64,000 bases of DNA from Photobacterium sanguinicancri (GCF_024346675.1 NZ_AP024850.1:868001-932000); one strand, 5' to 3'; numbered from the stretch's first letter, positions 38,901 through 48,455 are shown. The notes: generated from the sequence alone by a model not told the origin. A program made the numbers and translations.

Positions 38901-39459
38901 TGTGATGACCCCTCTGTTCGGATTGTTTCTCTAATTGTTCTTTTAATTGATTTCGTGCTCTGAACAAGCGAGTCATAACGGTATTACGGTTTAGATCTAG
39001 AATTTCAGCAATTTCATCACCACTAAAGCCTGCCATAACCTGTAATACCAATGGTTCTCTGTATTCTGGGGTTAGCTTCATTATTTGACGGTGTAGCTGC
39101 TGTTGCTCTAATTCCATCTCATTATCTTGCTGGTGCGTATCAGCAATGGCGTAATCATCAATATCAACTAGATCGAATTGTTTACGTTCAAAACGACGGG
39201 CATTTTCACGCCTAAGAATGGTAATTAACCATGCTTTAGCTGCTTTGTCATCTTGTAAACTGTCGAGAGAGCGCCATGCCCGCAAGCAAGTTTCTTGGAC
39301 TAAATCTTCTGCAATATGCTGATCGTGGCAAAGCCAGTATGCATATCGGTAAAGATCTCGGTGCCATGCCCTAACGAGGGCTTCGTATCGTCTTTGCTTA
39401 TTCATATCAACAGAGACCGAGGCATCCGGCTTTTTCTTACGAAAAAATTGTTTAATCAT
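38887..39459 (-). CDS. ECF-type RNA polymerase sigma factor
   Basis: 190 residues from the chosen ATG. Region 2 (LYRYAYWLCHDQHIAEDLVQETCLRAWRSL) and region 4 (LTPEYREPLVLQVMAGFSGDEIAEILDLNRNTVMTRLFRARNQL) are complete; no region 3, as in ECF factors. A TTAGG ribosome-binding site sits 7 bases before the start at 39459; an upstream ATG at 39525 lacks one. Overlaps its DUF3379 partner. Target genes unknown; its setting between fadL and fadI hints at envelope lipid sensing, which is inference. Confidence 0.92.
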   Translation of the reverse strand: MIKQFFRKKKPDASVSVDMNKQRRYEALVRAWHRDLYRYAYWLCHDQHIAEDLVQETCLRAWRSLDSLQDDKAAKAWLITILRRENARRFERKQFDLVDIDDYAIADTHQQDNEMELEQQQLHRQIMKLTPEYREPLVLQVMAGFSGDEIAEILDLNRNTVMTRLFRARNQLKEQLEKQSEQRGHHNGRS

Positions 39460-39590
39460 ACTTTTGCCTAAACCAGTGATGGTTATCCTTGCAATCTGAG
39501 TGAATTGTCGCCGTTGGTTAATCAAAAAATTGTGTTTTCAGCCTTAAAATTGATCTGCTTCAAATTCTGACTGCTCAGGCAAGTTATAGT

Positions 39591-39825
39591 AGTCCTCGTC
39601 ATCTGGTAGAGATGGTTGAGCGCAAGTTCTGAGGATTCAGGGTTGCGAGCAGCAGGATCTATCTGTTGAGCAAGATGACAACTTCCTTTTGAAGGCTGAC
39701 TTTACTTTCTCCTATCAGGTATTGCCTGATTTGCAATTGGCTTTATGTTAATTGACTTTATATTCATTACGTAGATTGCTTTCCGCGTAAATTATAACCA
39801 TACCATATAGGTGTGGTTTTTTTTT
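39591..39825 (+). ncRNA. Candidate small RNA or orphan leader upstream of fadI
   Basis: A strong terminator on the plus strand (39796-39825) has no gene upstream on that strand; the neighbouring sigma gene runs the other way. A -10-like TATAGT lies at 39585-39590. Only reading frames under 10 codons occur between. The segment contains small hairpins, including CTGA-GGAT-TCAG (GGA in the loop) and ATCAGG-TATTG-CCTGAT. The transcript would be about 235 bases. The 5' end is a guess; I cannot assign an RNA family. Confidence 0.4.
39796..39825 (+). terminator. Orphan intrinsic terminator
   Basis: Stem AACCATACC / GGTGTGGTT (9 bp, one G-U pair), loop ATATA, followed by seven more T. It lies 348 bases before fadI and 340 bases after the start of the divergent sigma gene. 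Confidence 0.88.
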
Positions 39826-39867
39826 GCCTATAGAAAAGTATATACCTAAGTAAAGGTAAGATACCTA

Positions 39868-39987
39868 ATGAAGTTTCATACTTTAAATATCGATGTTTCT
39901 CTTCTCTTCTCTTCTCTTCTCTATGGGCTGTGCTTTCTACTTTACTGTGGTTGTGATTACCTTCTAACTCCTCAAATATCTGGCTGA
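39868..39987 (+). CDS. Possible 39-residue hydrophobic peptide containing a TTCTC repeat
   Basis: ATG at 39868, stop at 39985-39987; product starts MKFHTLNIDVSLLF and is hydrophobic and Cys-rich in its second half (YGLCFLLYCGCDYLL). A moderate AAAGG lies 11 bases upstream. Five exact TTCTC units (39897-39921) fall inside the frame, so gain or loss of one unit would shift the frame. It may equally be non-coding DNA in the fadI leader. Unrecognised; low confidence. Confidence 0.25.
   Translation: MKFHTLNIDVSLLFSSLLYGLCFLLYCGCDYLLTPQISG
39897..39921 (+). repeat. TTCTC pentanucleotide repeat, five copies
   Basis: Five exact tandem TTCTC units between the orphan terminator and the fadI promoter region. 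Polypyrimidine tract prone to slippage. See the small reading frame that spans it. Confidence 0.95.
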
Positions 39988-40077
39988 TGAATAGCGAAAT
40001 TATCGCTTAAAAGTATCGATGTTCATCATGTTTCTTAAAACATTCGTTTGAATTAAATAACAAATTGATTACAATTG

Positions 40078-40094
40078 GTGTGGTCTGACCTCTA
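40078..40094. promoter_or_regulatory. FadR-type operator upstream of fadI
   Basis: GTGTGGTCTGACCTCTA contains the full core TGGTC-N-GACC of the FadR consensus AACTGGTCNGACCAGTT, with correct one-base spacing. It lies 79 bases before the fadI ATG. FadR represses beta-oxidation genes and is released by long-chain acyl-CoA, so this position fits repression of fadIJ. The rest of the 647-bp gap 39526-40172 holds the orphan terminator, the candidate RNA and the TTCTC repeat. Confidence 0.78.
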
Positions 40095-40172
40095 TTTTGG
40101 TGATCCTTGTTAGCTGTCGACGACGGTAAGGATCGCAATTAGCTGCAATTTAATCATTAATAAGGAGTAGCG

Positions 40173-41483
40173 ATGACACGTCTCCAGAACCTCACCACCT
40201 CACAAGGTGAGCGCATCGCCGTTGTAAGTGGATTACGTACCCCTTTTGCTCGCCAAGCGACCGCCTTTGATGGTGTGTCTGCGCTTGATATGGGCAAGAT
40301 GGTAGTGAATGAAATGCTTAATCAAGTCGATATTGATCCTAAGCTGATCGAGCAAGTTGTCTTTGGTCAGGTTGTGCAAATGCCTGCAGCCCCGAACATT
40401 GCGCGTGAGATTGTTCTGGGTACTGGCATGCACATTGGTACAGATGCTTATAGTGTGACGCGTGCTTGTGCTACCAGCTTTCAAGCAGCAGCCAATGTAA
40501 GCGAAAGTATCTTGTCGGGCACGATTGATATTGGTATCGCGGGTGGTGCTGACTCATCATCGGTATTACCGATAGGCGTGTCGAAAAAAATGGCCGCGAC
40601 CTTATTGCAGCTAAGCAAAGCAAAAACCATGAGTAAGCGTTTAAAGCTGCTCAGTAAATTAAGCTTAAAAGATTTAATGCCAGTACCGCCTGCGGTTGCT
40701 GAATATTCAACAGGACTAAGCATGGGACAAACGGCGGAGCAGATGGCTAAAAGCCATGGCATTACCCGTTTGGAACAAGATGCATTAGCGCACCGATCTC
40801 ATACATTGGCGGCGCAAGCATGGCGTGATGGTTTGATCCAAGGTGAAGTGATTACGGCTTTTCCTGAACCTTATCGCCAGTGGATTGATAAAGATAATAA
40901 TATTCGTGAAGATTCTAGTATGGAATCTTATGCCAAACTTCGCCCGGCGTTTGACCGTAAGTTTGGTACCGTGACGGCGGCAAACAGTACGCCATTAACC
41001 GATGGTGCTGCTGCTGTGCTCCTGATGCGAGAAGGCCGCGCTAAAGAGCTGGGTTTTACCCCGCTTGGTTACATTCGATCTTATGCATTTTCTGCCATTG
41101 GCGTAGAGCAAGATATGTTAATGGGGCCGTCTTACGCGACACCGATGGCGTTGGATCGCGCAGGGTTGTCGTTATCTGATTTAACCCTGATCGATATGCA
41201 TGAAGCATTTGCTGCTCAAGCATTATCGAATGTGAAGATGTTTGGCTCGAAGAAATTTGCCCAAGAAAAGCTCGGTCGTAGCGAAGCGATTGGTGAAATC
41301 GACATGGATAAATTCAATGTCCTTGGCGGTTCTATCGCTTACGGTCACCCTTTTGCGGCAACGGGCGCACGAATGATGACGCAAACACTGCGTGAGTTAA
41401 AACGTCGCGGTGGTGGATTTGCATTGAATACCGCATGTGCCGCTGGTGGCTTAGGTGCAGCAATGATTTTGGAGGCAGAGTAA
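40173..41483 (+). CDS. fadI: 3-ketoacyl-CoA thiolase FadI
   Basis: Beta subunit of the FadIJ fatty-acid oxidation complex; cleaves 3-ketoacyl-CoA to acetyl-CoA. 436 residues, the longer FadI length, not the ~390 of FadA. Nucleophile C99 in [11 protein letters not shown]-terminal catalytic motifs [10 protein letters not shown] and [10 protein letters not shown]. Strong AAGGAG ribosome-binding site. Stop overlaps the fadJ start (TAATG), ensuring equal synthesis of both subunits. Confidence 0.97.
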   Translation: MTRLQNLTTSQGERIAVVSGLRTPFARQATAFDGVSALDMGKMVVNEMLNQVDIDPKLIEQVVFGQVVQMPAAPNIAREIVLGTGMHIGTDAYSVTRACATSFQAAANVSESILSGTIDIGIAGGADSSSVLPIGVSKKMAATLLQLSKAKTMSKRLKLLSKLSLKDLMPVPPAVAEYSTGLSMGQTAEQMAKSHGITRLEQDALAHRSHTLAAQAWRDGLIQGEVITAFPEPYRQWIDKDNNIREDSSMESYAKLRPAFDRKFGTVTAANSTPLTDGAAAVLLMREGRAKELGFTPLGYIRSYAFSAIGVEQDMLMGPSYATPMALDRAGLSLSDLTLIDMHEAFAAQALSNVKMFGSKKFAQEKLGRSEAIGEIDMDKFNVLGGSIAYGHPFAATGARMMTQTLRELKRRGGGFALNTACAAGGLGAAMILEAE

Positions 41484-43588
41484 TGACACAATCAGCATTT
41501 ACATTAACGTATGGCGATAACGGTGTTGCTTGGCTCAAGATCGATGTGCCTGATGAAAAAATGAATACGCTGCAATCAGCATTTGTCGATCAAGTGACAA
41601 CTGTACTCGAAGAGCTGAAAACAAAGTCAGATCTTAAAGGTATGGTGGTGCATTCAGGTAAGCCTGATAATTTTATTGCTGGCGCAGACATTAAAATGTT
41701 GGCGGCATGTACAACAGCAGAAGAAGCACAGCAACTGGCCGCGCAAGGTCAGGTGTTGTTCTCGCAATTAGAGGCATTACCGTTTCATGTGGTGGCGGCA
41801 ATTCACGGCCCATGTTTAGGTGGTGGGTTAGAGCTGGCTTTAGCGTGCCATAGCCGCGTCTGTTCTGATGATGATAAGACACGGTTAGGATTGCCTGAAG
41901 TACAGCTTGGCTTATTGCCTGGTTCGGGGGGAACCCAGCGTTTACCACGTTTGGTCGGTGTTGCTAATTCGCTTGATATGATTTTAACCGGTAAGCAATT
42001 ACGTGCTAAAAAAGCGAAAAAGATTGGTTTAGTTGAAGAGTCGGTCCCCTTGAGTATTTTGCTTGATGTTGCAGAGAAGCAAGCACTAAAACCCAAGCCT
42101 AATCGTAAAAGTTCACTACAAGAATGGGCGCTGGGTGGTAATGCGCTGGGCCGTTCATTGGTGTTTGATCAAGCGGCCAAGAAAACCCATGAGAAAACCC
42201 GCGGTAATTACCCTGCGGCTGATGCCATTCTTGAAGTGATTAAAGTCGGCTTGCAAGATGGCTTGAAAAAAGGCTTTGATCTTGAAGCGAAACGCTTTGG
42301 TGAACTGGTCATGAGCCCAGAATCTGCTGCACTGCGCAGCATCTTCTTTGCTACGACAGCCATGAAGAAAGAGCATGGAGCTGATGCTGAACCTAAAACG
42401 GTTAAGCGGATTGGCGTATTAGGTGGTGGTTTAATGGGAGGCGGGATCAGCCATGTCTCGGCCGTTAAAGCTAAGCTACCGACTCGCATTAAAGATATTG
42501 CTAATGATGGCATTAAAAATGCCATGAACTACAACTTTAAACTGTTAGAGAAGCAGCGTAAGCGCCGCATTATTAGTAAAGCAGAGCAGCAATCTAAGAT
42601 GCTCTCTATTTCAGGTGGTACCGACTACACTGGCTTTAATCATGTTGATGTGGTTATCGAAGCGGTATTTGAAGATTTGAATCTTAAGCATCAAATGGTG
42701 AAAGAAATCGAGGAAAACGGCAACGCGCAGACGATCTTCGCAACCAATACTTCATCGCTACCTATTCATCAAATCGCTCAAGCAGCTGAACGTCCTGAAA
42801 ATGTGGTTGGCTTACATTACTTTAGCCCAGTAGAAAAGATGCCCTTAGTTGAAGTTATTCCACACGAAGGGACATCAGAGCAAACTATCGCCACCGTAGT
42901 CGCACTCGCGAAGAAGCAGGGTAAAACCCCGATTGTTGTTGGCGATAAAGCAGGTTTTTACGTAAACCGCATACTAGCACCATACATGAATGAAGCCGCG
43001 TCGGTGTTAATGGCTGGCGAACCGATTGAGCATATTGATAATGCCTTGCTTGATTTTGGTTTCCCTGTTGGTCCTATTACGTTACTTGATGAAGTTGGTG
43101 TTGATATTGGCGCGAAAATCATGCCGATCCTTGTCGCTGAATTGGGTGAGCGTTTCCAAGGTCCAGACGTTTTCGATGTGTTGCTTGCGGATAACCGTAA
43201 GGGGAGAAAAACGGGTAAAGGCTTCTATAAGTACGACAGTAAGAAAAAAGAAGTCGATAAAACCGTGTATAAACTGCTGAATATTGAGCCACAGCAGCAT
43301 GCTGCCGCAATTGATATCGCTCAGCGTTGTAGCTTAATGATGCTTAACGAAGCTGCCCGCTGTCTAGATGAAGGTGTGATTAAATCGGCGCGTGATGGTG
43401 ATATTGGGGCAATTTTTGGTATCGGTTTTCCACCATTCTTAGGTGGCCCATTCCGCTATATGGATCAAGTGGGTATCGAGCGCATTGTCGAGCTGTTAAC
43501 TGACTGCACTGATAAATACGGTGAACGCTTCCAGCCATGCGATAAGTTGGTGGCGATGGCGAATGAAGGCCAAACCTTTTATTCGTAG
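41483..43588 (+). CDS. fadJ: Fatty acid oxidation complex alpha subunit FadJ
   Basis: 701-residue multifunctional enzyme. The N-terminal enoyl-CoA hydratase domain (about 1-190) has [18 protein letters not shown] and [20 protein letters not shown]. The 3-hydroxyacyl-CoA dehydrogenase domain (about 310-600) has the NAD motif [12 protein letters not shown] and [17 protein letters not shown]. It also carries epimerase activity in the family. Start at the ATG overlapping the fadI stop, with GGAGG upstream. Followed by a terminator. Confidence 0.97.
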   Translation: MTQSAFTLTYGDNGVAWLKIDVPDEKMNTLQSAFVDQVTTVLEELKTKSDLKGMVVHSGKPDNFIAGADIKMLAACTTAEEAQQLAAQGQVLFSQLEALPFHVVAAIHGPCLGGGLELALACHSRVCSDDDKTRLGLPEVQLGLLPGSGGTQRLPRLVGVANSLDMILTGKQLRAKKAKKIGLVEESVPLSILLDVAEKQALKPKPNRKSSLQEWALGGNALGRSLVFDQAAKKTHEKTRGNYPAADAILEVIKVGLQDGLKKGFDLEAKRFGELVMSPESAALRSIFFATTAMKKEHGADAEPKTVKRIGVLGGGLMGGGISHVSAVKAKLPTRIKDIANDGIKNAMNYNFKLLEKQRKRRIISKAEQQSKMLSISGGTDYTGFNHVDVVIEAVFEDLNLKHQMVKEIEENGNAQTIFATNTSSLPIHQIAQAAERPENVVGLHYFSPVEKMPLVEVIPHEGTSEQTIATVVALAKKQGKTPIVVGDKAGFYVNRILAPYMNEAASVLMAGEPIEHIDNALLDFGFPVGPITLLDEVGVDIGAKIMPILVAELGERFQGPDVFDVLLADNRKGRKTGKGFYKYDSKKKEVDKTVYKLLNIEPQQHAAAIDIAQRCSLMMLNEAARCLDEGVIKSARDGDIGAIFGIGFPPFLGGPFRYMDQVGIERIVELLTDCTDKYGERFQPCDKLVAMANEGQTFYS

Positions 43589-43636
43589 CTGATTTGTACT
43601 AATACCTGCACGTTTTATCAGTGACGCGCTTTATTG

Positions 43637-43663
43637 AAGGTCTGCCTTGTGCAGACCTTTTTT
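43637..43663 (+). terminator. Terminator after fadJ
   Basis: 9-bp stem AAGGTCTGC / GCAGACCTT, loop CTTGT, followed by TTTT. Ends the fadIJ operon. Confidence 0.92.
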
Positions 43664-43706
43664 ATGGGGGCGTCTTTCATCGTCACTATCACTCATTGTT
43701 TTAATA

Positions 43707-44003
43707 TCAACTTGTTGGTGGTTTAGGATAAGAGCGTAAACGAAAATGGCTTTCGATAAAGCGAGGCCGAATAAAATGATAAAGCAGTAAGGCCAGACTA
43801 AGTGCAATGAAAACGTGTAAGTGCAAAACGACAACGGCAATGGTCGAAAACAAAATAATAGTAACAAAAGCATAGATAAGAATATCGAGCTCATCGTGCA
43901 TTAGCTCTTGTTGGCAATGTGGGCAGCGAAACGATTCTTCGTATTGGCTTAAAAGAGGCGCATGGATATTGCGCTTACAGTGAGGGCAGACATGTTTCAT
44001 CAT
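43707..44003 (-). CDS. Small membrane protein with zinc-ribbon N-terminus
   Basis: 98 residues. Two CPHC pairs (residues 6-9 and 27-30 in the long form) form a zinc ribbon; two hydrophobic segments follow (about 42-62 and 64-82), then a basic tail (RPRFIESHFRLRSYPK). Two tandem ATGs, 44003 and 44000; AAAGG fits the second slightly better. Function not recognised. It sits alone between the fadIJ terminator and the M16 protease gene. Confidence 0.8.
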   Translation of the reverse strand: MMKHVCPHCKRNIHAPLLSQYEESFRCPHCQQELMHDELDILIYAFVTIILFSTIAVVVLHLHVFIALSLALLLYHFIRPRFIESHFRLRSYPKPPTS

Positions 44004-44196
44004 TAACCTTTAGTAGATGAATGACGTCCTTATCAGTAACAAAGATCTGTGATTGTAGGTCTTCAATACAAGCTGGCAATTCACTGTGTTAATTGTGTCG
44101 ATAAGAAATGCTTCTCGTATAGGGCTTTTTTAGCTTATTTATTGTTCTAAAAAGAAATATAGCAAAGGCGCTGAAATTCTCTGTTGCGGAATAGAA

Positions 44197-44226
44197 TAAA
44201 AAAACGACCAGAGAGTAACTGGCCGT
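44197..44226 (-). terminator. Terminator of the M16 peptidase gene
   Basis: On the minus strand ACGGCCAG / CTGGTCGT (8 bp, one G-U pair) is followed by TTTTTTT. Located 25 bases after the gene's stop. The remaining gap to 44004 shows nothing else. Confidence 0.88.
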
Positions 44227-44250
44227 TAGGTAAATGTTGTCGAAATGAGG

Positions 44251-47016
44251 TTAACGCGCTTGTTTTTTGAACTCATCAATAGAGTCGATAGGTTGGCCTA
44301 TATTTAATGGCTCAAGATTCGCATGTGCACCACCTTGGCAATGCATGACCACACGGTTTGCCGTTCGGGGTTTGACGATATCAACAATGAAACGCACCAT
44401 GTCGGCACGGCTCAATGATGTCAGTGCTTTAATGACTTTTTGGCGTTGATTAAAGCTCTCGTCTTTGTTGCCGATACTCACCCAGAATCGTTGGGCGCGG
44501 GTGCGTAAGTTAGTATCAGGGTCTGATATTTGGGCAATTAACCCTTGTTTACTGGCTTGCCATTGTTCTTCATTTAATTCGAGTAACACTAATGCGAATT
44601 CATTGGTGAAATCATCAATCGCTTCAGACAAGTAACTTGGCCCAGCAACAGGGGATTGAATGTATAAGATCAGCCCTGGGTGGCGGTTAAGCGGTAAATT
44701 GGCAGTCCCCACCATATAGCCTAATTGCTGCTTGGTACGTAATTCATGGAAGAAGGTGGTCGACATCAAGTGATTTGCCAGCGTATAGATGGCGATTTTA
44801 CGCGGTGTCGTCTCTCGCGATTGGTAATACATCAAAATGGCTGAGTCAGCATGGTTACAACTGATCTCATGCGTTTGTGTGCCGCCTTCGCCTAAACGCA
44901 CTAATGGGCGTTGTGCTTCGCCATATAGCTGGTCGGTAACTCGGAAAGCATCTTTGAGTATTTCTGCCAGTGCGAGAGCATCGTCTTTTAGCCAGTTACC
45001 GTAGACGAAAGTATCGATATGAAGCTCGGCAAACATGGCTTCAACAAATTCAGGGAGCTCATCCAGCTCTATGGATTCTAAGGCTTCGATTAATGCTGGG
45101 TAAGGCGGATTATTGGGTTGTAATAACCCCGTAAGTTCATTGAAGAGTTGGGATATGGGTTTGTCTTCCGCAGCATTACGCCAATTGCGAAGCATCTGTG
45201 CTTTGATGTTACGAAAACGTTCTGGGTCAAAGTTACGATTGCCAAACTTATCCAGAATCAGTTTCATCAATAAGGTTTGTTTTTCACTAAAGCCTGACAG
45301 TTGTAATGTTACACCGCCTTGGTGCGCATATAAGTTATAAGACATGCCTGCGATTTCAGCAGGGTAGGTACTCTCATTAATTGCTTCTAATAACATCTCT
45401 ACACATAAACGTGTTTTGACAATATTTCGGGGTGAACTAACAGCGTGTGGACTATCAATCGCCACATAGACCACCCCTTTAGGTACGCGGAATTCATGCT
45501 CTTGTTTGTGCCATAAACGAAACCCTGGTAAATCTTGAATAAGTTCGGGGGGCTGTTCGGCATTGTCTGCAAGTGGGTGCGGATCTAGGCTTTCACAAAT
45601 AAATGGGTTCGGTTCGGGCAGCGTTAACTCAGACGATACGGTAACATTTTGCCAGCGACTCAGTTGAGCGTCAGTAAAGGGTACTACCGAGTAAGGTGTG
45701 TGATACCACTGGGCAATTTGGTCATAGTGCTGGCCTTGTGCCACGAGCACTAAACGCATGTTGTCAGGTTTAAGGTACCCTAATAAACCTTGAATAAGCT
45801 CTTCATCATATTCCGCCATCATGTAATCGCCATAGACGATATCTTCAGGCGTGTAGTGTAGTAGGTTCATCACTAAATAACTGACGGTATCAAGTGGGCG
45901 GCTTTTTTCTTGATAACGGAATGCAAACTCTAACACTGAACGTTTTTCGTTATAGCGCCACTCGTTTAAGCCCTGCGTTTTAATTAATTCAATGTATTGG
46001 AAAACCGATTCAACGATTTCATCGATGTTTTCAAGCCCTTTGGGTGTCAGGTTTAATCCCACTGTAAATTCACGGAAGTTATCGCCACTCACACCGCCAC
46101 CTGCTGCAAGGGTGTTGATTAACCCTCGTTTTTTCAAATATGACATCAGGCTACCTTGCCCTTCATTACCCAGTAAATGGGCAATGTAAGACAAGGGTTT
46201 CTTATGATAAAAAGCATCGACTGATGGCATAGTGAAAGACAGTGTTAACTTACGAACTTCTTTAATGGGTTCGATTTGTATGAAACGAGCTGTTTCTTTT
46301 TCGGTGACTAACGGTATGTCAATTTTAGGGCGTGGCAAACCGTTTGAAGGAATGAGGCTGAAAAAGTCAGTGGTATATTGCTCCAGCTCGTCTAATGACT
46401 GTGGGCCAAGTAAGACTAAGCCCATCACACTGGCTGAATAATGGGTTTGATAAAAGTTGATGAGCTCATCGCGTACCGAGGACTGATCGCGATCATCGAG
46501 TGTTGTTAGATCCCCGACAGAAAATTTTGAAAATGGGTGAGCGGGGTTGGTGGTTTCTTTATGTACTTGATATAAGCGACGTACATCGTCTTTTATTTTT
46601 AATTTGTACTCGGAGTCAACGGCTTGTCTTTCTTTGTCGACAGCATCTTCATTAAATAAGGGCGCCGTAAAAAACTGACCGAAGCGATCTAGCCCTTCTT
46701 CAAAAGTGTGAGGACTGACTTCAAAAAAGAAGGTGGTATTTTCTGTGCCTGTCCACGCATTGTTACTACCGCCACTGCGATTAATGAAGGTTTGGAAGTC
46801 GCCGATGACTGGGTATTTTTCCGTTCCAAGAAACAGCATGTGTTCAAGAAAATGAGCCATCCCTTGACGGTCGATAGGGTCATCAAAATGGCCGACATTG
46901 ACCGTTAATGCGGCTGCAGATCGGGGAGCATCTTCATCATGTACTAATAAGACCTTGAGCGCATTAGGCAAGGTCAGACAGCGATACTGTTTGGGATCAT
47001 TCGGACTAATGTGCAC
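44251..47016 (-). CDS. M16 family zinc metallopeptidase (insulinase/pitrilysin type)
   Basis: 921 residues. The inverted zinc motif HFLEH at 55-59 with the downstream Glu region (RQAVDSEYKLKIKDD) identifies an active M16A peptidase of four half-domains in one chain. No signal peptide is visible (starts MHISPNDPKQYRCL), so it is probably cytoplasmic, unlike periplasmic protease III (PtrA). Degrades peptides inside a closed chamber in this family. Divergent from sixA across a 310-bp gap. Confidence 0.93.
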   Translation of the reverse strand: MHISPNDPKQYRCLTLPNALKVLLVHDEDAPRSAAALTVNVGHFDDPIDRQGMAHFLEHMLFLGTEKYPVIGDFQTFINRSGGSNNAWTGTENTTFFFEVSPHTFEEGLDRFGQFFTAPLFNEDAVDKERQAVDSEYKLKIKDDVRRLYQVHKETTNPAHPFSKFSVGDLTTLDDRDQSSVRDELINFYQTHYSASVMGLVLLGPQSLDELEQYTTDFFSLIPSNGLPRPKIDIPLVTEKETARFIQIEPIKEVRKLTLSFTMPSVDAFYHKKPLSYIAHLLGNEGQGSLMSYLKKRGLINTLAAGGGVSGDNFREFTVGLNLTPKGLENIDEIVESVFQYIELIKTQGLNEWRYNEKRSVLEFAFRYQEKSRPLDTVSYLVMNLLHYTPEDIVYGDYMMAEYDEELIQGLLGYLKPDNMRLVLVAQGQHYDQIAQWYHTPYSVVPFTDAQLSRWQNVTVSSELTLPEPNPFICESLDPHPLADNAEQPPELIQDLPGFRLWHKQEHEFRVPKGVVYVAIDSPHAVSSPRNIVKTRLCVEMLLEAINESTYPAEIAGMSYNLYAHQGGVTLQLSGFSEKQTLLMKLILDKFGNRNFDPERFRNIKAQMLRNWRNAAEDKPISQLFNELTGLLQPNNPPYPALIEALESIELDELPEFVEAMFAELHIDTFVYGNWLKDDALALAEILKDAFRVTDQLYGEAQRPLVRLGEGGTQTHEISCNHADSAILMYYQSRETTPRKIAIYTLANHLMSTTFFHELRTKQQLGYMVGTANLPLNRHPGLILYIQSPVAGPSYLSEAIDDFTNEFALVLLELNEEQWQASKQGLIAQISDPDTNLRTRAQRFWVSIGNKDESFNQRQKVIKALTSLSRADMVRFIVDIVKPRTANRVVMHCQGGAHANLEPLNIGQPIDSIDEFKKQAR

Positions 47017-47326
47017 AGGAGAGCCTATATTATTATGATAATTAGGCTAATTATGACGCTCAACCTTCATGCTGGCAAACTTAACACGCTAACTATGTTG
47101 ACTTTATTATCATTTTTATCACTTTTTAATTGAGCAATTAACATGGGTTATTACGTATAAATGATAATCAAAGGATTATTGCGAGTCTATTAACGGACAT
47201 TTGAAGAAACGCTAGTTGAAAATAGCGTTTCTGAGGTCACGGAATAGGAATAGAATTGCCGCAATAGCTATTCAGCATCGGCAAGGCTTGTTAGCATTGT
47301 GACGAAATAGAGTATCGGATTAGATC
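47017..47326. other. Divergent promoter region with a 10-bp hairpin
   Basis: 310 bp between the M16 gene and sixA, no gene. AGAAACGCTA (47205-47214) and TAGCGTTTCT (47223-47232) form a perfect 10-bp hairpin with an 8-base loop and no T-run, about 95 bases before sixA. It could be an operator or an RNA leader structure. A short Fur-like core ATGATAATCA at 47160-47170 is too weak to call. Confidence 0.5.
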
Positions 47327-47800
47327 ATGCGAATTTTTATTATGCGTCATGGTGAAGCTCAAAACTTTGCCCCAAGTGATGCCGAGCGCCCCCTCACACC
47401 ACGAGGTGAGTCGCAGTCACGTCAAATGGCGGAACATTTAGCAGACCAGCTAGATGGCCAACTCGATATGGTATGGGTAAGCCCATACTTACGTGCGCAA
47501 CAAACGTGGCAAACCATGGTCGATTGCTTACCATCTGCGGCGAAAGTAATGACAGTGGATGACATTACACCCTATGGTGAAGCCGAACAGGTTGCTGCGT
47601 ACATTAAAGCCGTTATTGGTGTCGAACGCCCCGACACTTTATTGGTTGTATCACACTTGCCATTAGTGGGTTACTTAACGGCAGAGTTAGTTGTCGGTAT
47701 ACAGCCTCCAATGTTCCAAACATCAGCGATTGCGTCTGTAGAATATAATCCAGACACTGACGTTGCTACCTTCCTTGAACAAGCGATTCCGCACGGTTAA
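47327..47800 (+). CDS. sixA: Phosphohistidine phosphatase SixA
   Basis: 157-residue histidine-phosphatase-fold enzyme. RHG motif with catalytic H8 (IMRHGEAQN); second His in LVVSHLPLVGYL. SixA dephosphorylates phosphohistidine on proteins such as ArcB and the nitrogen PTS protein NPr in E. coli. 157 residues fits SixA, not the larger cobalamin or phosphoglycerate branches. Confidence 0.93.
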   Translation: MRIFIMRHGEAQNFAPSDAERPLTPRGESQSRQMAEHLADQLDGQLDMVWVSPYLRAQQTWQTMVDCLPSAAKVMTVDDITPYGEAEQVAAYIKAVIGVERPDTLLVVSHLPLVGYLTAELVVGIQPPMFQTSAIASVEYNPDTDVATFLEQAIPHG

Positions 47801-47853
47801 TTCACCGTGCTATCTCATTATTTGCGATCTTTTCTTGTTGGTGCAGTTTTTGC

Positions 47854-47880
47854 TTAAGAAACGGAAAGGATTGCCGATAA
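47854..47880 (+). promoter_or_regulatory. Sigma-28 (FliA)-type promoter candidate
   Basis: A perfect -10 element GCCGATAA (47873-47880) is preceded, with the standard 11-base spacer, by TTAAGAAA, which fits the -35 pattern TAAAGTTT at four of eight positions (T, A, A, G). A start near 47888 would give a 60-base leader to the small lipoprotein gene at 47951. Confidence 0.55.
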
Positions 47881-47950
47881 GGTAACCACAAGGGATGGTT
47901 TGGCGTAGACCAAGATCGTCATTAGCACCTTCAACAAAAGAATAGCGGTA

Positions 47951-48313
47951 ATGAAAACAAAACTTCTGGCAGTAATTTGCACTCTGTTTCTTTTTGGTTG
48001 TGTTCAACCACATCAAGGGCCAAGCATCAATGCAAATGGTGCAATTAAATGGGCTAATGGCTTCAGTGAAGAAATGCACATATCGGCATCTGGCAGCACG
48101 TTAACGTTCGCTGCGCCAGACTCTTTCGGTCGCAATGGTGGCGGCATCGCGATTTTTTCACGTATCGACAGTGCACGTAATGGTGACTGTGAACACTACT
48201 ACAGCGAAGGTGCATTAAAAACACGTATGCAAATCTGCAAAAGTGGTGAAGTTACGTTAATTAAAGAAGGGAAAGTGATTAACGTTGGCGCACTGGCTAA
48301 ATTCGTTTATTAG
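47951..48313 (+). CDS. Small predicted lipoprotein, possibly FliA-controlled
   Basis: 120 residues. N-terminal signal with lipobox LFGC (Cys17). The mature part is a small beta-rich domain with three further Cys (NGDCEHYY and MQICKSG among them) that could form a disulfide. No family recognised. The sigma-28-like promoter upstream suggests expression with late flagellar genes, which is inference. A terminator follows. Confidence 0.75.
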   Translation: MKTKLLAVICTLFLFGCVQPHQGPSINANGAIKWANGFSEEMHISASGSTLTFAAPDSFGRNGGGIAIFSRIDSARNGDCEHYYSEGALKTRMQICKSGEVTLIKEGKVINVGALAKFVY

Positions 48314-48387
48314 GCCAATACACATATTTAGTTATCAATGGGGTAGTTTTAGTGTGAGCCATTAAAGCTATCGTTGATAAGAAGAAG

Positions 48388-48421
48388 CGAGGGGACCACC
48401 AATGGTCTCCTCGTTTTTTTG
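48388..48421 (+). terminator. Terminator after the small lipoprotein
   Basis: 11-bp stem CGAGGGGACCA / TGGTCTCCTCG (one G-U pair), loop CCAA, followed by eight T. Confidence 0.93.
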
Positions 48422-48455
48422 TTTTTCCTGCGCACGTTAATTTACCAAATAAGTA

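Noticed and set aside
47157..47175. Fur box between the M16 protease gene and sixA
   Set aside because: Only the core ATGATAATCA matches (11 of 19 positions), and the flanking genes have no iron role.
47810..48079. Minus-strand frame overlapping the small lipoprotein
   Set aside because: The plus-strand gene has a lipobox signal, promoter candidate and terminator; the minus frame has none.
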